Under the pieces are notes generated by a model. It saw nothing but the letters and a program-made list of their open reading frames with translations. It was not told the DNA's origin and made no database searches. Of a DNA stretch of 64,000 nt, positions 51,285 through 60,631 are shown in pieces. The position numbers and the translations under genes were made by a program. The number at the start of each line of letters is the position of its first letter. The first letter of the stretch is position 1. Location: NCBI GenBank assembly GCA_963825765.1, contig CAWGUU010000004.1:186001-250000 (forward strand), read 5' to 3'. This stretch comes from CAWGUU01 sp963825765 (GTDB taxonomy: Bacteria > Actinomycetota > Acidimicrobiia > Acidimicrobiales > AC-14).

Positions 51285-52373
51285 ATGGGACGTTGTGTGG
51301 CACCGGCAGGCATCGACTTCGGGGCCCAGGGTGGTGACCCGAGGCGGCGGGCGGATGGCGTTCGGCTCGACCTCAGCACCTGCGTGAACCGGTACGGGCC
51401 ACCCCCGGCGGCCCGCGGCGTCCTGGCCCAGTTCCCCCTGAGCGACCTGCAGATCCACCCCTATGCCGCCGCCGGCGACGTGGCCTCGGCCTATGCCGGC
51501 CTGCTCGGCGTCGCCGCCGGGACCCTCGTCGCCGGCCGGGGGACCACCGAGTTCATCTGGGCCCTCGGGCGCCAAGTCCCGCACTCGGCCGTCGCCGTCC
51601 CCCTCCCTGCCTACACCGACTACCTGCGGGCGTTCCCGGGGCGCGGTTTCCCGGGCTCACGGCCGGCCCCCGTGCCGTCCCTCCGGCTTGTCGACGAGGC
51701 AATGCGGGAGGCCGGGTTCGTGATCGTGTCCAACCCGCACAACCCCTCCGGTGTCTGCCTCGACCCCGGCGGCCTGCTCGAGGTCGCCGCTCGCCACCGG
51801 CACTGCACCTTGGTGGTCGACGAGTCCTACGTCGAGTTCCTCCTCGACCCTGCGGCCGCAACCGTGATCGGGCGGGCCGGTGCCGGCGACAACGTGGTCG
51901 CCCTCCGATCGCCGTCGAAGTTCTACGGGATAGCTGCCACCCGCGCCGGGGTGGCGTGGTGCCGTGACCGCGCCCGGCTCGACGACCTGCTCGGCCCCCG
52001 GGAGACGTGGCCCATCTCGGGGCTCGACGCCGCCATGGCGGTGGCGTCCCTCGCCTCCGGCGCGTGGGCGGACCAGTCGCGGCGGCAGCTGGCCGACGAC
52101 GGCGCATGGGTGGCGGGTCGGCTGCGGCAGGCGAACCTCGACGTCGTCGAGCAGGACGTCGGGGTGCACTACCGCTGCGTGGTCACGGCCGAGCCGGAAG
52201 CGATGGCCGAGCGGTTCGCCGCCCACGGCATCGGCGTGCGACCGTTGAGCGCCGCCCACGGGGTCGACCCCGGTGCGGTGCGGATCCTGGCGCCCCGCTG
52301 GGACGAGCGCCGGGTGTTCTCGCAGGCTCTCGATCGGGTGGTGGCCAGGCCCGTGCTGCAACCGTGCGGGTGA
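51285..52373 (+). CDS. Fold-type I PLP aminotransferase (HisC/CobD-like)
   Basis: The gene encodes 362 residues. LDLSTCVNRYGPPPAARGVL resembles the N-PYGPSP opening of histidinol-phosphate aminotransferases and threonine-phosphate decarboxylases. VIVSNPHNPSGVCLDPGGLL, LVVDESYVEFLLD and the PLP Lys in ALRSPSKFYGIAATRAGVAW follow. There is no his or cob gene nearby. The start is ATG 51285 with a GGGGG stretch upstream. Its stop overlaps the EamA gene by four bases, so a shared role, such as making an amino compound and exporting it, is possible but unproven. Confidence 0.82.
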   Translation: MGRCVAPAGIDFGAQGGDPRRRADGVRLDLSTCVNRYGPPPAARGVLAQFPLSDLQIHPYAAAGDVASAYAGLLGVAAGTLVAGRGTTEFIWALGRQVPHSAVAVPLPAYTDYLRAFPGRGFPGSRPAPVPSLRLVDEAMREAGFVIVSNPHNPSGVCLDPGGLLEVAARHRHCTLVVDESYVEFLLDPAAATVIGRAGAGDNVVALRSPSKFYGIAATRAGVAWCRDRARLDDLLGPRETWPISGLDAAMAVASLASGAWADQSRRQLADDGAWVAGRLRQANLDVVEQDVGVHYRCVVTAEPEAMAERFAAHGIGVRPLSAAHGVDPGAVRILAPRWDERRVFSQALDRVVARPVLQPCG

Positions 52374-53332
52374 CCCGGGTACGCACGGTCCGTGACGGTC
52401 GAGATCCCACCGCTGACCTCGTCGGCTGTGTCATCGGCGGCGTCGCCGCCCTCAGCTACGCCGTGACGATCCTCATCGGTCGCTCGCTGTCCCGCTCCGG
52501 CGTGCCGTCGGCCACCGCTCTCGGCTTCCGATTCGGCGTGGCCGCGCTGGCCCTCGGCGCGGTGGCGGTCGTCCGCCGGGCGCCAGTCCTTCCGGCCCCC
52601 GGCGAGCGTGTCCGGCTCGTGCTCCTCGGTGGCGTCGCCTACGCCCTGGAGTCGACGCTGTTCTACCTGGCCCTGGGCCGGGGCACCGCCGCTGCGGCCG
52701 CCCTCGTCTTCTACGCCTACCCGGCCATCGTGGCCGTTCTCGAGCTGGGCCTCGGATCGCCGCTCCCCCTCGGACGGCTGGCCGTGGCCCTCGCCCTTTC
52801 TGCGGTGGGAACCCTCGCGGTGGTGGCCGCCGGGCAGCACGTCGCCATCTCGCCGGCCGGCATCCTTTTCGCCCTCGGGGCGGCGGCGGTGTTCGCCGTC
52901 TACCTCATCGGCGGGGAACGCCTGGTCAAGCAGACCGACGCCTGGACCCGCGCCACCTGGGTCGCGGCCGGCGCCGCTGTCTCGTCGGTGGGACGGGGGA
53001 TGCTGACCCACAGCTTCTCGGGCTCGGGCGGGCACTGGGCCGAGCTGGTGGCGTACGGGGCGTTCACCACCGCCGCCTTCGGGCTCATGTTCGTGGCGCT
53101 CGTCCGGCTCGGGCCGACACGCACCGCGGTCGTCATGACGCTCGAGGCGTTCTTCGCGGTGGTGCTCGGTGCGGCCTTCCTGCACGAGGAACTGGGTCCC
53201 ACCCAGCTGGCGGGCGGCCTGGCCATCCTCGTCGCCGCCGCCCTCGTCGCCGGGTGCCGGGGCGGACCTGCGCGGTCGACCCCGGCGGTGGTCATGGTGC
53301 CGGAGGCGGATGCGGTGGCGACGTCGGGTTGA
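52370..53332 (+). CDS. EamA/DMT-family transporter
   Basis: The gene encodes 320 residues and ten membrane segments in two EamA halves: GGVAALSYAVTILIGRSLSR, ALESTLFYLALGRGTAAAAA, then FALGAAAVFAVYLIGGERLV, FVALVRLGPTRTAVVMTLEA and LGAAFLHEELGPTQLAGGLA. Such proteins export amino acids, nucleosides or other metabolites. GTG 52370 is in the stop of the aminotransferase gene. The soluble C-terminal tail is short. Confidence 0.85.
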   Translation: MTRVRTVRDGRDPTADLVGCVIGGVAALSYAVTILIGRSLSRSGVPSATALGFRFGVAALALGAVAVVRRAPVLPAPGERVRLVLLGGVAYALESTLFYLALGRGTAAAAALVFYAYPAIVAVLELGLGSPLPLGRLAVALALSAVGTLAVVAAGQHVAISPAGILFALGAAAVFAVYLIGGERLVKQTDAWTRATWVAAGAAVSSVGRGMLTHSFSGSGGHWAELVAYGAFTTAAFGLMFVALVRLGPTRTAVVMTLEAFFAVVLGAAFLHEELGPTQLAGGLAILVAAALVAGCRGGPARSTPAVVMVPEADAVATSG

Positions 53333-53350
53333 CCGGCGCCGCCCGTCGAG

Positions 53351-54016
53351 TCAGCAGCCGCGGTTGCCGCCGCCCAGGAGGGTGCTGAGGAGGTTCGCGA
53401 CGTTCACGAGCAGGCTGCGGCAGGTGGCGGAGAGGCTCTGGTTGACGCCGATCAGGCCCTGGGTGATCGCCGTTGCGTCGGTGTCGATTCCGGAGAGTGG
53501 GCCGGTGTTGACCGTGGCGATCCGCCGGTGGATGTTCTGGACGCCCAGCTGATCGGCCGGCTCGTCGGCGTCGACGAGGGTCGTGTTGACGTCGTTCACC
53601 GATCCCAGGACGGACGTGAGCACAGTAGAGGTCTCGCTCAGGGACGAGTCGGTCTGGCCCAGCTTGCCGTCGATCGACGTCAGCGACGAGATGATGGACG
53701 TGACCGGCTCCGACAGCGGCTTGAGGGCGCTGTCGATGCCCGTCAGGTTCTGGTTGATCGAGTCGACCCGTGCCGGCAGGGAGGCGGTGTCGCCCTCGAC
53801 GCCGGCGACGGCGCGGCTGGCCACGCCGAGGTTGCCGTTGATGCTGGACAGGGAGTTGGTGATCAGGATCAGGGCCACGACGACGACGAGCGTGACCGTG
53901 CACAGCAGGCCGACCCACACCTTCATCCACTTCGCGAGCGTGCTCGACTCGCTCGGCTTGGCCCGCGGCGGCGCGGCACTTGCTGGTGCGGACCGCCTAG
54001 TGGCTACGGCAACCAT
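53351..54016 (-). CDS. Single-span membrane protein with long helical external domain
   Basis: The gene encodes 221 residues from ATG 54016, chosen because GGAGGAG lies nine bases upstream; starts at 54025 and 54070 are possible. A short Pro/Ala-rich cytoplasmic N terminus precedes one membrane helix (VWVGLLCTVTLVVVVALILI). An external region of repeated Ser/Leu/Asn/Asp heptads follows (LSSINGNLGVASRAVAGVEG, LTSIDGKLGQTDSSLSETST) and probably forms a coiled coil, somewhat like MCE-associated or chemoreceptor stalks. It ends in a Gly/Cys tail (GGGNRGC). Function unknown. It is convergent with the EamA gene. Confidence 0.6.
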   Translation of the reverse strand: MVAVATRRSAPASAAPPRAKPSESSTLAKWMKVWVGLLCTVTLVVVVALILITNSLSSINGNLGVASRAVAGVEGDTASLPARVDSINQNLTGIDSALKPLSEPVTSIISSLTSIDGKLGQTDSSLSETSTVLTSVLGSVNDVNTTLVDADEPADQLGVQNIHRRIATVNTGPLSGIDTDATAITQGLIGVNQSLSATCRSLLVNVANLLSTLLGGGNRGC

Positions 54017-54178
54017 CGGAAGCATCTCCTCCCGGTCGAACGCCTGCCAGTTCTCCCCCCGGCCGGACACCGGGACGATAGCGCCTGTTCACGCTGAGTG
54101 AAACTGTTGACGCTCAGATCATCGAAAAAAACGCCGCAGTGTGAGCTTCTGCTCGCGCGAATCCCGGTGTGAGGGGGG

Positions 54179-55269
54179 TCAATCGCGAGCAGAATCCGTC
54201 GTCGTGGTGGCGGCCTGGCGCTCGGCGGCCAGCAGGGCGGCCTTTCGCTCGATGCCCCAGCGGTAGCCGCCGAGGGTGCCGTCCGACCGAACCACCCGGT
54301 GGCACGGGATGGCGACGGCCACCGGGTTGGCGCCACAGGCGTTGGCCACCGCCCGGACCGCGGTCGGGCGACCGATGGCGTCGGCGACCTCGCTGTAGGT
54401 CTCGGTCGTCCCGGGCGGGATGGTGCGAAGGTGCTCCCAGACGCTGACCTGGAATGCCGTACCCCGGATGTCCAAGGGCAGGTCCGCCGCTGCGGCCGCA
54501 GCTGTCGACGCGGTACCGGCGGCGAGGTCGGCCACCTCCCGGGCGAGGTCTCCCAGGAACTGGGGGTCCTCGACGACGGTGGCCCCTGCGTACTCGGCGG
54601 CCAGGTCGGCGGCCAGCACGGCGGGGTCGTCGCCGATGCGGACGGCGCACAACCCCCGATCGGTGGCGGCCACGATGACCTCGCCGATCGGGGTGGGGAA
54701 CGTGGCGTAGGCGACCCGGTGGCCCCGCCCGGCAGCGGCGTACTCGGCGGCGGACATGCCCAGGCGGGGAGCCCCGTGCTCGTAGAAGGCCCGGGTCGAG
54801 CCGTACCCGGCGTCGAACACGGCGTCGGTGACGCTTCCCCCCGTTGCAGGGCCTGCCGGGCCCGCTCCGCCTGCATGGCCCTGCCGTAGGCGGCCATGGA
54901 CACGCCGACGACCTCGGAGAACCGGCGCTGGAGGTGCCGCTTGCTCCAACCCACCCGCCCGGCCAGGGCGTCGGGGCCGTGCTCCTCGTCGGGGTGCTCG
55001 AGCCACCGGCACACCGCCACGACCGCGGCGACGCCGGGGTCGTCGACGGTGGCCCCGTCGGGTCGGCACCGACGGCAGGCGCGGAACCCCTCGACGACGG
55101 CGTCGGCGGGTGTCGAGAAGAAGCGCACGTTCTGACGGCGCGGGCGCCGGGCGGCGCACCCGGGGCGGCAGTACACGCCGGTTGTTCGCACCGCGTAGAC
55201 GAAGACCCCGTCCATGCGGGCGTCGCGCCCCTCGACCGCCTGCCACCGGACGGACTCGATGTCGTTCAT
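54179..55269 (-). CDS. ada: Bifunctional Ada: methylphosphotriester/O6-methylguanine repair and regulator, frameshifted
   Basis: Joining two frames gives about 363 residues with the full Ada layout: the zinc/phosphotriester domain (FVYAVRTTGVYCRPGCAARR, FRACRRCRPD; all four Cys present), an AraC-type HTH (LAGRVGWSKRHLQRRFSEVV), then the O6-alkylguanine methyltransferase domain with the acceptor Cys in NPVAVAIPCHRVVRSDGTLG. The frame breaks at a six-C run on the + strand (54837-54842; six G on the coding strand). One more G would restore SVTDAVFDAGYGSTR in frame. This is the same kind of break as in the first GT-C gene and may be a homopolymer error. ATG 55269 is the start. Confidence 0.86.
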
Positions 55270-55385
55270 GAGAGCGAACCTACGGGTCCGAGGGCCGCTC
55301 CGCCTCCCGAATCGGCCCATGGGAATCACGTATCTCGCGGTCGCCGGGCGCGCTCAACAGAGAAGGCGACGGCTGGGAGAGCACG

Positions 55386-56585
55386 ATGATCGGGGAGCGG
55401 ACCACCACAGACCTCATGACGGGTCGCGAGACTTCTCATGATCCGATCAGGGCCGGGCGGCAGCCCGAACCGCCCGCTCTCGATCGGTTCCTGGCCGGGT
55501 TGGGGGATGTGAGGGAGGAGATCGAGGACGGCCGCTGCCTCCCGCACCGTGTGGTCCGGGGCCTGGTCGACGCCGGGTTGGCCCGACTCTGTGTCCCGCA
55601 CCGGCTGGGCGGGGACCAGGCCGATCCGGTCGCCTTCGCCCGGTGCATCGAGGCCGTCGCCCGGGCCGACGCCTCTACCGCCTGGTGCGCGTGGATCTAC
55701 GCCTCCGCCCCGTGGTTCCTCGCGTACGCCACGCCTGCCGCCACCGACGCGGTCTACGGCGACGGTCCCGACGCCCTGGTGGCCTCGGCATTGGCACCGA
55801 CCGGCCGTGCGACCACGGTGGACGGCGGCGTCAGGGTCCGCGGGCGATGGCCCTTCGCCTCAGGAGGCCGGCACTGCGACTGGTTCCTCTGCCGCGTCGT
55901 GCTCGACGGGGGGGCGGGCCAGCGGATGGTCCTCATGCCCGCCTACGAGGTGGCCCGCCTCGACAACTGGTGGCCGAACGGGCTCAGCGGAACCGGTAGC
56001 GGTGACGTGGCCGTCGACGACGTGTTCGTCCCCGACGAGCTCGTCGTCCCCTTCGGCGTCGGGCCGCGGGAATGGCGCGAGCCGCTCTACTCCTTTCCTC
56101 ACCACGGGCTGGCCTGCGGCAGCGCGGCGATCGCCCTTGGGATCGCCCAGGACGCCCTGGACACCTTCGTCACCCTGGCCGCCGGCAAGAAGCCGGCCGG
56201 CTCGTCCCGGCGGCTGGCCCAGCGCGAGGCGGTCCAGGTCCAGGTGGCTCGGGCCGAGGCCGGCCTCGGCGCCGCCCGCGCCTACCTCCACCAGGCCACC
56301 GGCGACGTGTGGGACGACGTGCTGCGAACCGGGGCGGCGCCCCTCCGCCGTCGGGCGGTGCTGCGGCTGGCCGCGAACCACGCCTGCCGGGTCGCGACCG
56401 GGGTGGTCGACGGTGTGCACCATGCCGCGGGCTCGTCGGCGGTACCGCGTTCCTCGATACTGGGGCGCCACCTGCGGGACGTGCACACGGTGACCCAGCA
56501 CAAGTTCCACAACGACGAGATCGACGAGATCGCCGGCCGGGTGTTGCTGGGCATCGACGCCGCCGAGGGCGTCGACCAGCTCTGA
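55386..56585 (+). CDS. Acyl-CoA dehydrogenase-like flavin monooxygenase (HsaA/DszC type)
   Basis: This 399-residue acyl-CoA dehydrogenase fold has LVDAGLARLCVPHRLGGDQA, ARADASTAWCAWIYASAPWF, GGVRVRGRWPFASGGRHCDW (flavin loop), NGLSGTGSGDVAVDDVFVPD and, at the end, HTVTQHKFHNDEIDEIAGRV. The GRWPFASG and TGSGD blocks are those of two-component, group D flavin monooxygenases (HsaA, HpaB-like, DszC) rather than true dehydrogenases. A reductase partner is not adjacent. ATG 55386 has GGGAGAG upstream. The substrate is probably an aromatic or hydrophobic compound. Confidence 0.8.
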   Translation: MIGERTTTDLMTGRETSHDPIRAGRQPEPPALDRFLAGLGDVREEIEDGRCLPHRVVRGLVDAGLARLCVPHRLGGDQADPVAFARCIEAVARADASTAWCAWIYASAPWFLAYATPAATDAVYGDGPDALVASALAPTGRATTVDGGVRVRGRWPFASGGRHCDWFLCRVVLDGGAGQRMVLMPAYEVARLDNWWPNGLSGTGSGDVAVDDVFVPDELVVPFGVGPREWREPLYSFPHHGLACGSAAIALGIAQDALDTFVTLAAGKKPAGSSRRLAQREAVQVQVARAEAGLGAARAYLHQATGDVWDDVLRTGAAPLRRRAVLRLAANHACRVATGVVDGVHHAAGSSAVPRSSILGRHLRDVHTVTQHKFHNDEIDEIAGRVLLGIDAAEGVDQL

Positions 56586-56645
56586 CCAGACCGGGCAGCT
56601 ATGAGCCCGACGGGGCCCGACGGGTAGGTTGCGCCGCCCGACCGG

Positions 56646-57152
56646 TCAGGCGTTGGTGTCGGCGGCCGCCTTCGACCTGTTCCGGTCGATGGCGATCCAC
56701 GCCGTGGCCGCCGCCATCCCGCCGATCACGGCCATCTGCACGAACCACCAGGCGCCGATGCCGGGGTGGTGACCGGACACCGGGCAGGCGATAGCCGAGA
56801 ACAGCAGGGCCGCCCCCGTGACCCCCGCCCACCCGAGCGCAGCCGGTCGCCGGGTCGCGGCGGTGAGCATGAGCATGCCCATGGCCAGCATGATCCCCAG
56901 GGAGAACACCTCGAGGATCAGCGGCACGTGATCGGTGGGGGCGGCGGGCTCGACGGCGACGGCGATGATCCACGCCAGCGGCCATCCCAGCGCCAGCACC
57001 AGCGCAGATGTCTTCGGTAGGCCGGCATCGCTTCGCCCTGCCGGCGGCGCCAGAGAAACATCGGCCGGCGGCGCCAGGGAGCCGTCGGCGGGCGGGGCGT
57101 GGTCGACGTCGTCGACCTGATCGGCGGGCAGGGTGCTGGGGCTCGTGTCCAT
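56646..57152 (-). CDS. Small four-span membrane protein
   Basis: The gene encodes 168 residues. ATG 57152 has GGAGGT six bases upstream. A Pro/Ala/Asp-rich N terminus with a short tandem repeat (SLAPPAD, SLAPPAG) precedes four hydrophobic helices: ALVLALGWPLAWIIAVAVEP, ILEVFSLGIMLAMGMLMLTA, GWAGVTGAALLFSAIACPVS and WWFVQMAVIGGMAAATAWIA. A Cys and several His lie at an outer loop (ACPVSGHHPG). I do not recognise the family. It is divergent from the DUF3467 gene. Confidence 0.58.
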   Translation of the reverse strand: MDTSPSTLPADQVDDVDHAPPADGSLAPPADVSLAPPAGRSDAGLPKTSALVLALGWPLAWIIAVAVEPAAPTDHVPLILEVFSLGIMLAMGMLMLTAATRRPAALGWAGVTGAALLFSAIACPVSGHHPGIGAWWFVQMAVIGGMAAATAWIAIDRNRSKAAADTNA

Positions 57153-57293
57153 GACGGTCACCTCCGAGATGTGACACCAGAATGCCAAAGATCCGGCCCG
57201 GTGCCCGAACATCCTGTCGAACGGGGTGGTCGGGAGGCGTCCTCCTCGGCGGTAGCGTCGCCCACGACCCGCCAATTGGCACCGAGGGGGACC

Positions 57294-57641
57294 GTGGAAC
57301 CACCCGAACAGCAGTCCGTGCAGTTCGACGTGAGGATCGAGCCCGAGCTGGAGGGCGGCGTGTACGCCAACTTCCTCGGCGTGTGGCACACCGCCCACGA
57401 GTTCACCCTCGACTTCTCGTCGACGTTGCCCGCCGACGCGGTAGAGGTCCCCGACGGCGTGATGCACGTCCCGTGCCGCGTGGTGGCGAGGGTGAAGGTC
57501 CCACCGACCCTCGTCTTCGACATCATCCGCGCCATGAACGAGAACCTCACCGGCTACGAGGAGAAGTTCGGCGCCATCAAGAAACCGGGCGGGGAGGAGC
57601 AGCTCTTCCCCCCGGATGACCCGTCGCAGGGCCTCACCTGA
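57294..57641 (+). CDS. DUF3467 family protein
   Basis: The gene encodes 115 residues with VRIEPELEGGVYANFLGVWH, TAHEFTLDFSST, VPCRVVARVKVPPTLVFDII and RAMNENLTGYEEKFG, the full DUF3467 pattern of a small soluble protein. GTG 57294 follows GAGGGGG, which fixes the start within a longer open frame. The biochemical role of the family is not established. It precedes the yceI-like gene by about 70 bases. Confidence 0.85.
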   Translation: MEPPEQQSVQFDVRIEPELEGGVYANFLGVWHTAHEFTLDFSSTLPADAVEVPDGVMHVPCRVVARVKVPPTLVFDIIRAMNENLTGYEEKFGAIKKPGGEEQLFPPDDPSQGLT

Positions 57642-57712
57642 CTGCGTCCGGGCGCCCCTGAGGGGTGGCGCGCCTGTCAAGAGCGCTGGCGCCTGACTGC
57701 TATGTTGCCATC

Positions 57713-58249
57713 ATGGTTGATTCAGGTAAATACAGTCTTGGGCCCAGTGACGGCAAGCTCCTGGTCAAGATCGAGCGCGACGGCATGGCCAAGAAGATGG
57801 GGCACGACCTCACCCTCGAGGTCGCCGATTGGAGCGCCGAGGTCACCGTCGACGACGACCCCGACAAGTCGGAGCTGACGCTCACGGCAAAGCCCTCGTC
57901 CATGAAGGTTGTCGAGGCCAAGGGCGGGGCCAAGCCCCTGTCCGACGGGGACAAGAGCGACATCAAGAAGAACATCGACACCAAGATCCTCAGCGGCGGT
58001 CAGGCCATCACCTTCAAGTCGACGAGCGTGAGCCTCAGCGGGAACAAGGCCAACGTCTCCGGTGACCTCACCATCCAGGGCAACACCCAGCCGGCGCAGG
58101 TGCAGCTGAACATCACCGACACCAAGGTCACGGGACGCACGACACTGACCCAGTCGAAGTTCGGGATCAAGCCCTTCAGCGCCATGATGGGCGCCCTGAA
58201 GGTGAAGGACAGCGTCGCGATCGAGTTCGAGGCCAACCTCCCTTCGTAG
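57713..58249 (+). CDS. YceI-family lipid-binding protein, cytoplasmic version
   Basis: This 178-residue YceI-like beta-barrel has GKYSLGPSDGKLLVKIERDG, KMGHDLTLEVADWSAEVTVD, DKSDIKKNIDTKIL, VSGDLTIQGNTQPAQVQLNI and TTLTQSKFGIKPFSAMMGAL. Typical members bind isoprenoids in the periplasm; this one has no signal peptide. TATGTT at 57701-57706 could be a -10 element only a few bases before ATG 57713, which would make the message leaderless. Confidence 0.85.
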   Translation: MVDSGKYSLGPSDGKLLVKIERDGMAKKMGHDLTLEVADWSAEVTVDDDPDKSELTLTAKPSSMKVVEAKGGAKPLSDGDKSDIKKNIDTKILSGGQAITFKSTSVSLSGNKANVSGDLTIQGNTQPAQVQLNITDTKVTGRTTLTQSKFGIKPFSAMMGALKVKDSVAIEFEANLPS

Positions 58250-58270
58250 GGGCCCCAGAACCTTCGTACG

Positions 58271-60562
58271 TCAGAGCTCGAGGCGGGCGGCCACGGCCGC
58301 CTGCCCGATGCTCACACCCCCGTCGTTGGGGGGGACCTTCGAGTGGACGAGGACTTCGAGGCCCGCGCTCTGGAGGCGACGCTCGACGATCTCGGTCAGC
58401 CGGGCGTTCTGGAACACGCCGCCGCTGAGGGCCACGGTGCCCACCCCCGCGGCCGACGCCAGGTCGACGGCGACGTCGGCGACGGCGTTGCCCAGGCCAA
58501 CGTGGAAGGCGGCGGCGATGGCCGGCACAGGCATTCCCTTGTCGCGCTCGGCGACAACGCGGGCGATCAGGGGTGACGGGTCGACGACCACCAGTCCGTC
58601 CGCGCCCGTGCCGACGGTGACCTCCCAGCCGCCGGCTTCCAATTCCAGCGGCTGGCCGGCTGCCGCCGCCTCCAGCTCGATGGCGGCCTGGGCCTCGTAG
58701 GTGACCCTCGGACGGATGCCCAGCAGGGCGGCGACGCCGTCGAACAGGCGGCCGGCGCTGGTGGTGCGCAGGCAGTCCTCCCGCTCGATGATCGCCAGGA
58801 TCGACGGCCAGCGCTCGTCGACCGAACGGCCGTAGCGCTCGGCCTCCTCCCGCCCGAGAGCGGTGCGGGCCCACGCCATCGCCATGCGCCACGGCTCCTT
58901 GATGGCCCTGACCCCGCCGGGGAGGGCCACGGCGGCCAGGTGACCGACGCGCTCGTAGCTGTCGAGGTCGGCAACCAGGAACTCTCCGCCCCAGATGACG
59001 CCGTCGGTGCCGAAGCCGGTGCCGTCGAAGGCGACGCCCAGCACCCTGTCCTCCCGGCGGTGCTCGGCCAGGCACGAGGCGATGTGGGCGTGGTGGTGCT
59101 GGACGCCGACGGCCGGCAGGTCGAGGTCGGCTGCGTACTTGCTGGACAGGTACTCCGGGTGCAGGTCGTGGGCGACGACGTCGGGCGTCACCCCGGTGAG
59201 GTGGCACAGGTGGTCGACGGCCTGGAGGAACGACCGGTAGGCGGCCAGGTGCTCGAGGTCGCCGATGTGGTGGCCGGCGATCAGGTTCGAGCCCTTGGCC
59301 ACAGTGACGGTGTTCTTCAGCTCGGCACCCACCGCCAGCACCTGGTGGATGGCAGGACGGACAAGGGGGAGGGGCTCGGGGGCGTAGCCCCGCGAGCGGC
59401 GCAGCATCTGCGACGGCTTGCCGGCGGGCCGGGCCCGGACCACCGAGTCGTCGCAGCGGATGTGGATGCCGCGGTCGTGGGTGAGCATGGCGTCGACCAT
59501 CGGCCCCAGCCGGGCCAGGGCGTCGCTGTCGTCGTGGGCGATGGGCTCGTCGGACAGGTTGCCGCTGGTCATGACCAGGGCTTTTCCGAACCGGTGGAGC
59601 AGAAGGGTGTGGAGCGGCGTGTACGGCAGCATCAGGCCGAGCTCGGGCAGCCTGGGGGCGATCCCGGGAGCAAGGCGGCCCTCGTCCGCACGGACGAGCA
59701 GCACTATCGGACGCCGCGGTGAGCTCAGGGCGGCCTCGGCCTCGGGGGTCACCACGGCGACGGCCCGGGCCGCCGCCATGTCGGCGACCATGACCGCGAA
59801 CGGCTTGTCGTCGCGGGCCTTGCGCCGGCGCAGCTCGGCCACCGCGTCGGCGTTGGTGGCGTCGACGGCGAGGTGGTAGCCGCCCAGGCCCTTGATGGCC
59901 AGGATCCTGCCTTCCGACAGCAGGGCCACCGCCTGGTCGAGGGCGTCGTCGGCCTTGGCCAGCAGGCCGCCGTCGGGTGACAGCAGGGAGAGCTGGGGGC
60001 CACACACCGGACACGCGATGGGCTCGGCGTGGAACCGCCGATCGGAGGGGTCGGTGTACTCGGCGCGGCAGTCGTCGCACATCACGAAGCCGGCCATGGT
60101 GGTCGACTGCCGGTCGTACGGGATCGACCGGATGATCGTGTAGCGGGGCCCGCAGTTGGTGCAGTTGACGAACGGGTAGCCGGAGCGGCGGTCGGCGGGG
60201 TCGAGGAGCTCGCGCTCACAGTCGGCGCAGGTGGCGACGTCGACGCTCACCGCGACCGCCGGCGCCCCCTCGGCCCGGCTGTCGTCGATGTGGAAACTTT
60301 CGGCCCCGCCAGGTCGATCGCTTGGCGGCAACGCTGTGACCTGCAACGATTCGATCGAGGCCAGCGGCGGCAGCTCCCCGACCAGGCGCTCCTGGAACCG
60401 GTCCAGCCGGTCGGCGGGGCCTTCGAGGTCGACGATCACGCCCAGGCTGTCGTTGGCGACCGACCCGCTCAGCTCCAGCTCGACGGCCAGTCGGTAGACG
60501 AACGGGCGAAACCCGACCCCCTGGACCGTCCCTGCGACCCGGTACTGCCGGCGTACCCTCAC
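58271..60562 (-). CDS. hypF: Carbamoyltransferase HypF
   Basis: This 763-residue protein makes the carbamoyl group that becomes the CN ligands of [NiFe]-hydrogenase. Domains in order: acylphosphatase (GTVQGVGFRPFVYRLAVELE), two zinc fingers (CADCERELL, YPFVNCTNCGPRYTIIRSIP; CDDCRAEY, IACPVCGPQ), a YrdC-like domain (ILAIKGLGGYHLAVDATNAD), and a Kae1-like domain with VGVQHHHAHIASCLAEHRRE and GTGFGTDGVIWGGEFL. The start is GTG 60562. It is last in the hypC-D-E-F order. The length is typical. Confidence 0.97.
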   Translation of the reverse strand: MRVRRQYRVAGTVQGVGFRPFVYRLAVELELSGSVANDSLGVIVDLEGPADRLDRFQERLVGELPPLASIESLQVTALPPSDRPGGAESFHIDDSRAEGAPAVAVSVDVATCADCERELLDPADRRSGYPFVNCTNCGPRYTIIRSIPYDRQSTTMAGFVMCDDCRAEYTDPSDRRFHAEPIACPVCGPQLSLLSPDGGLLAKADDALDQAVALLSEGRILAIKGLGGYHLAVDATNADAVAELRRRKARDDKPFAVMVADMAAARAVAVVTPEAEAALSSPRRPIVLLVRADEGRLAPGIAPRLPELGLMLPYTPLHTLLLHRFGKALVMTSGNLSDEPIAHDDSDALARLGPMVDAMLTHDRGIHIRCDDSVVRARPAGKPSQMLRRSRGYAPEPLPLVRPAIHQVLAVGAELKNTVTVAKGSNLIAGHHIGDLEHLAAYRSFLQAVDHLCHLTGVTPDVVAHDLHPEYLSSKYAADLDLPAVGVQHHHAHIASCLAEHRREDRVLGVAFDGTGFGTDGVIWGGEFLVADLDSYERVGHLAAVALPGGVRAIKEPWRMAMAWARTALGREEAERYGRSVDERWPSILAIIEREDCLRTTSAGRLFDGVAALLGIRPRVTYEAQAAIELEAAAAGQPLELEAGGWEVTVGTGADGLVVVDPSPLIARVVAERDKGMPVPAIAAAFHVGLGNAVADVAVDLASAAGVGTVALSGGVFQNARLTEIVERRLQSAGLEVLVHSKVPPNDGGVSIGQAAVAARLEL

Positions 60563-60631
60563 ACCTTCACCGAACTGGTGACACGGAACCGCGCCTGGCG
60601 CGGTTGTCCGTCACCAGTTGGCAGAGAGGGC

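Noticed and set aside
54088..54102. TTCAC-N5-GTGAA palindrome upstream of the single-span membrane protein gene
   Set aside because: The arms are only 5 bp and common by chance; nothing links it to a regulator.
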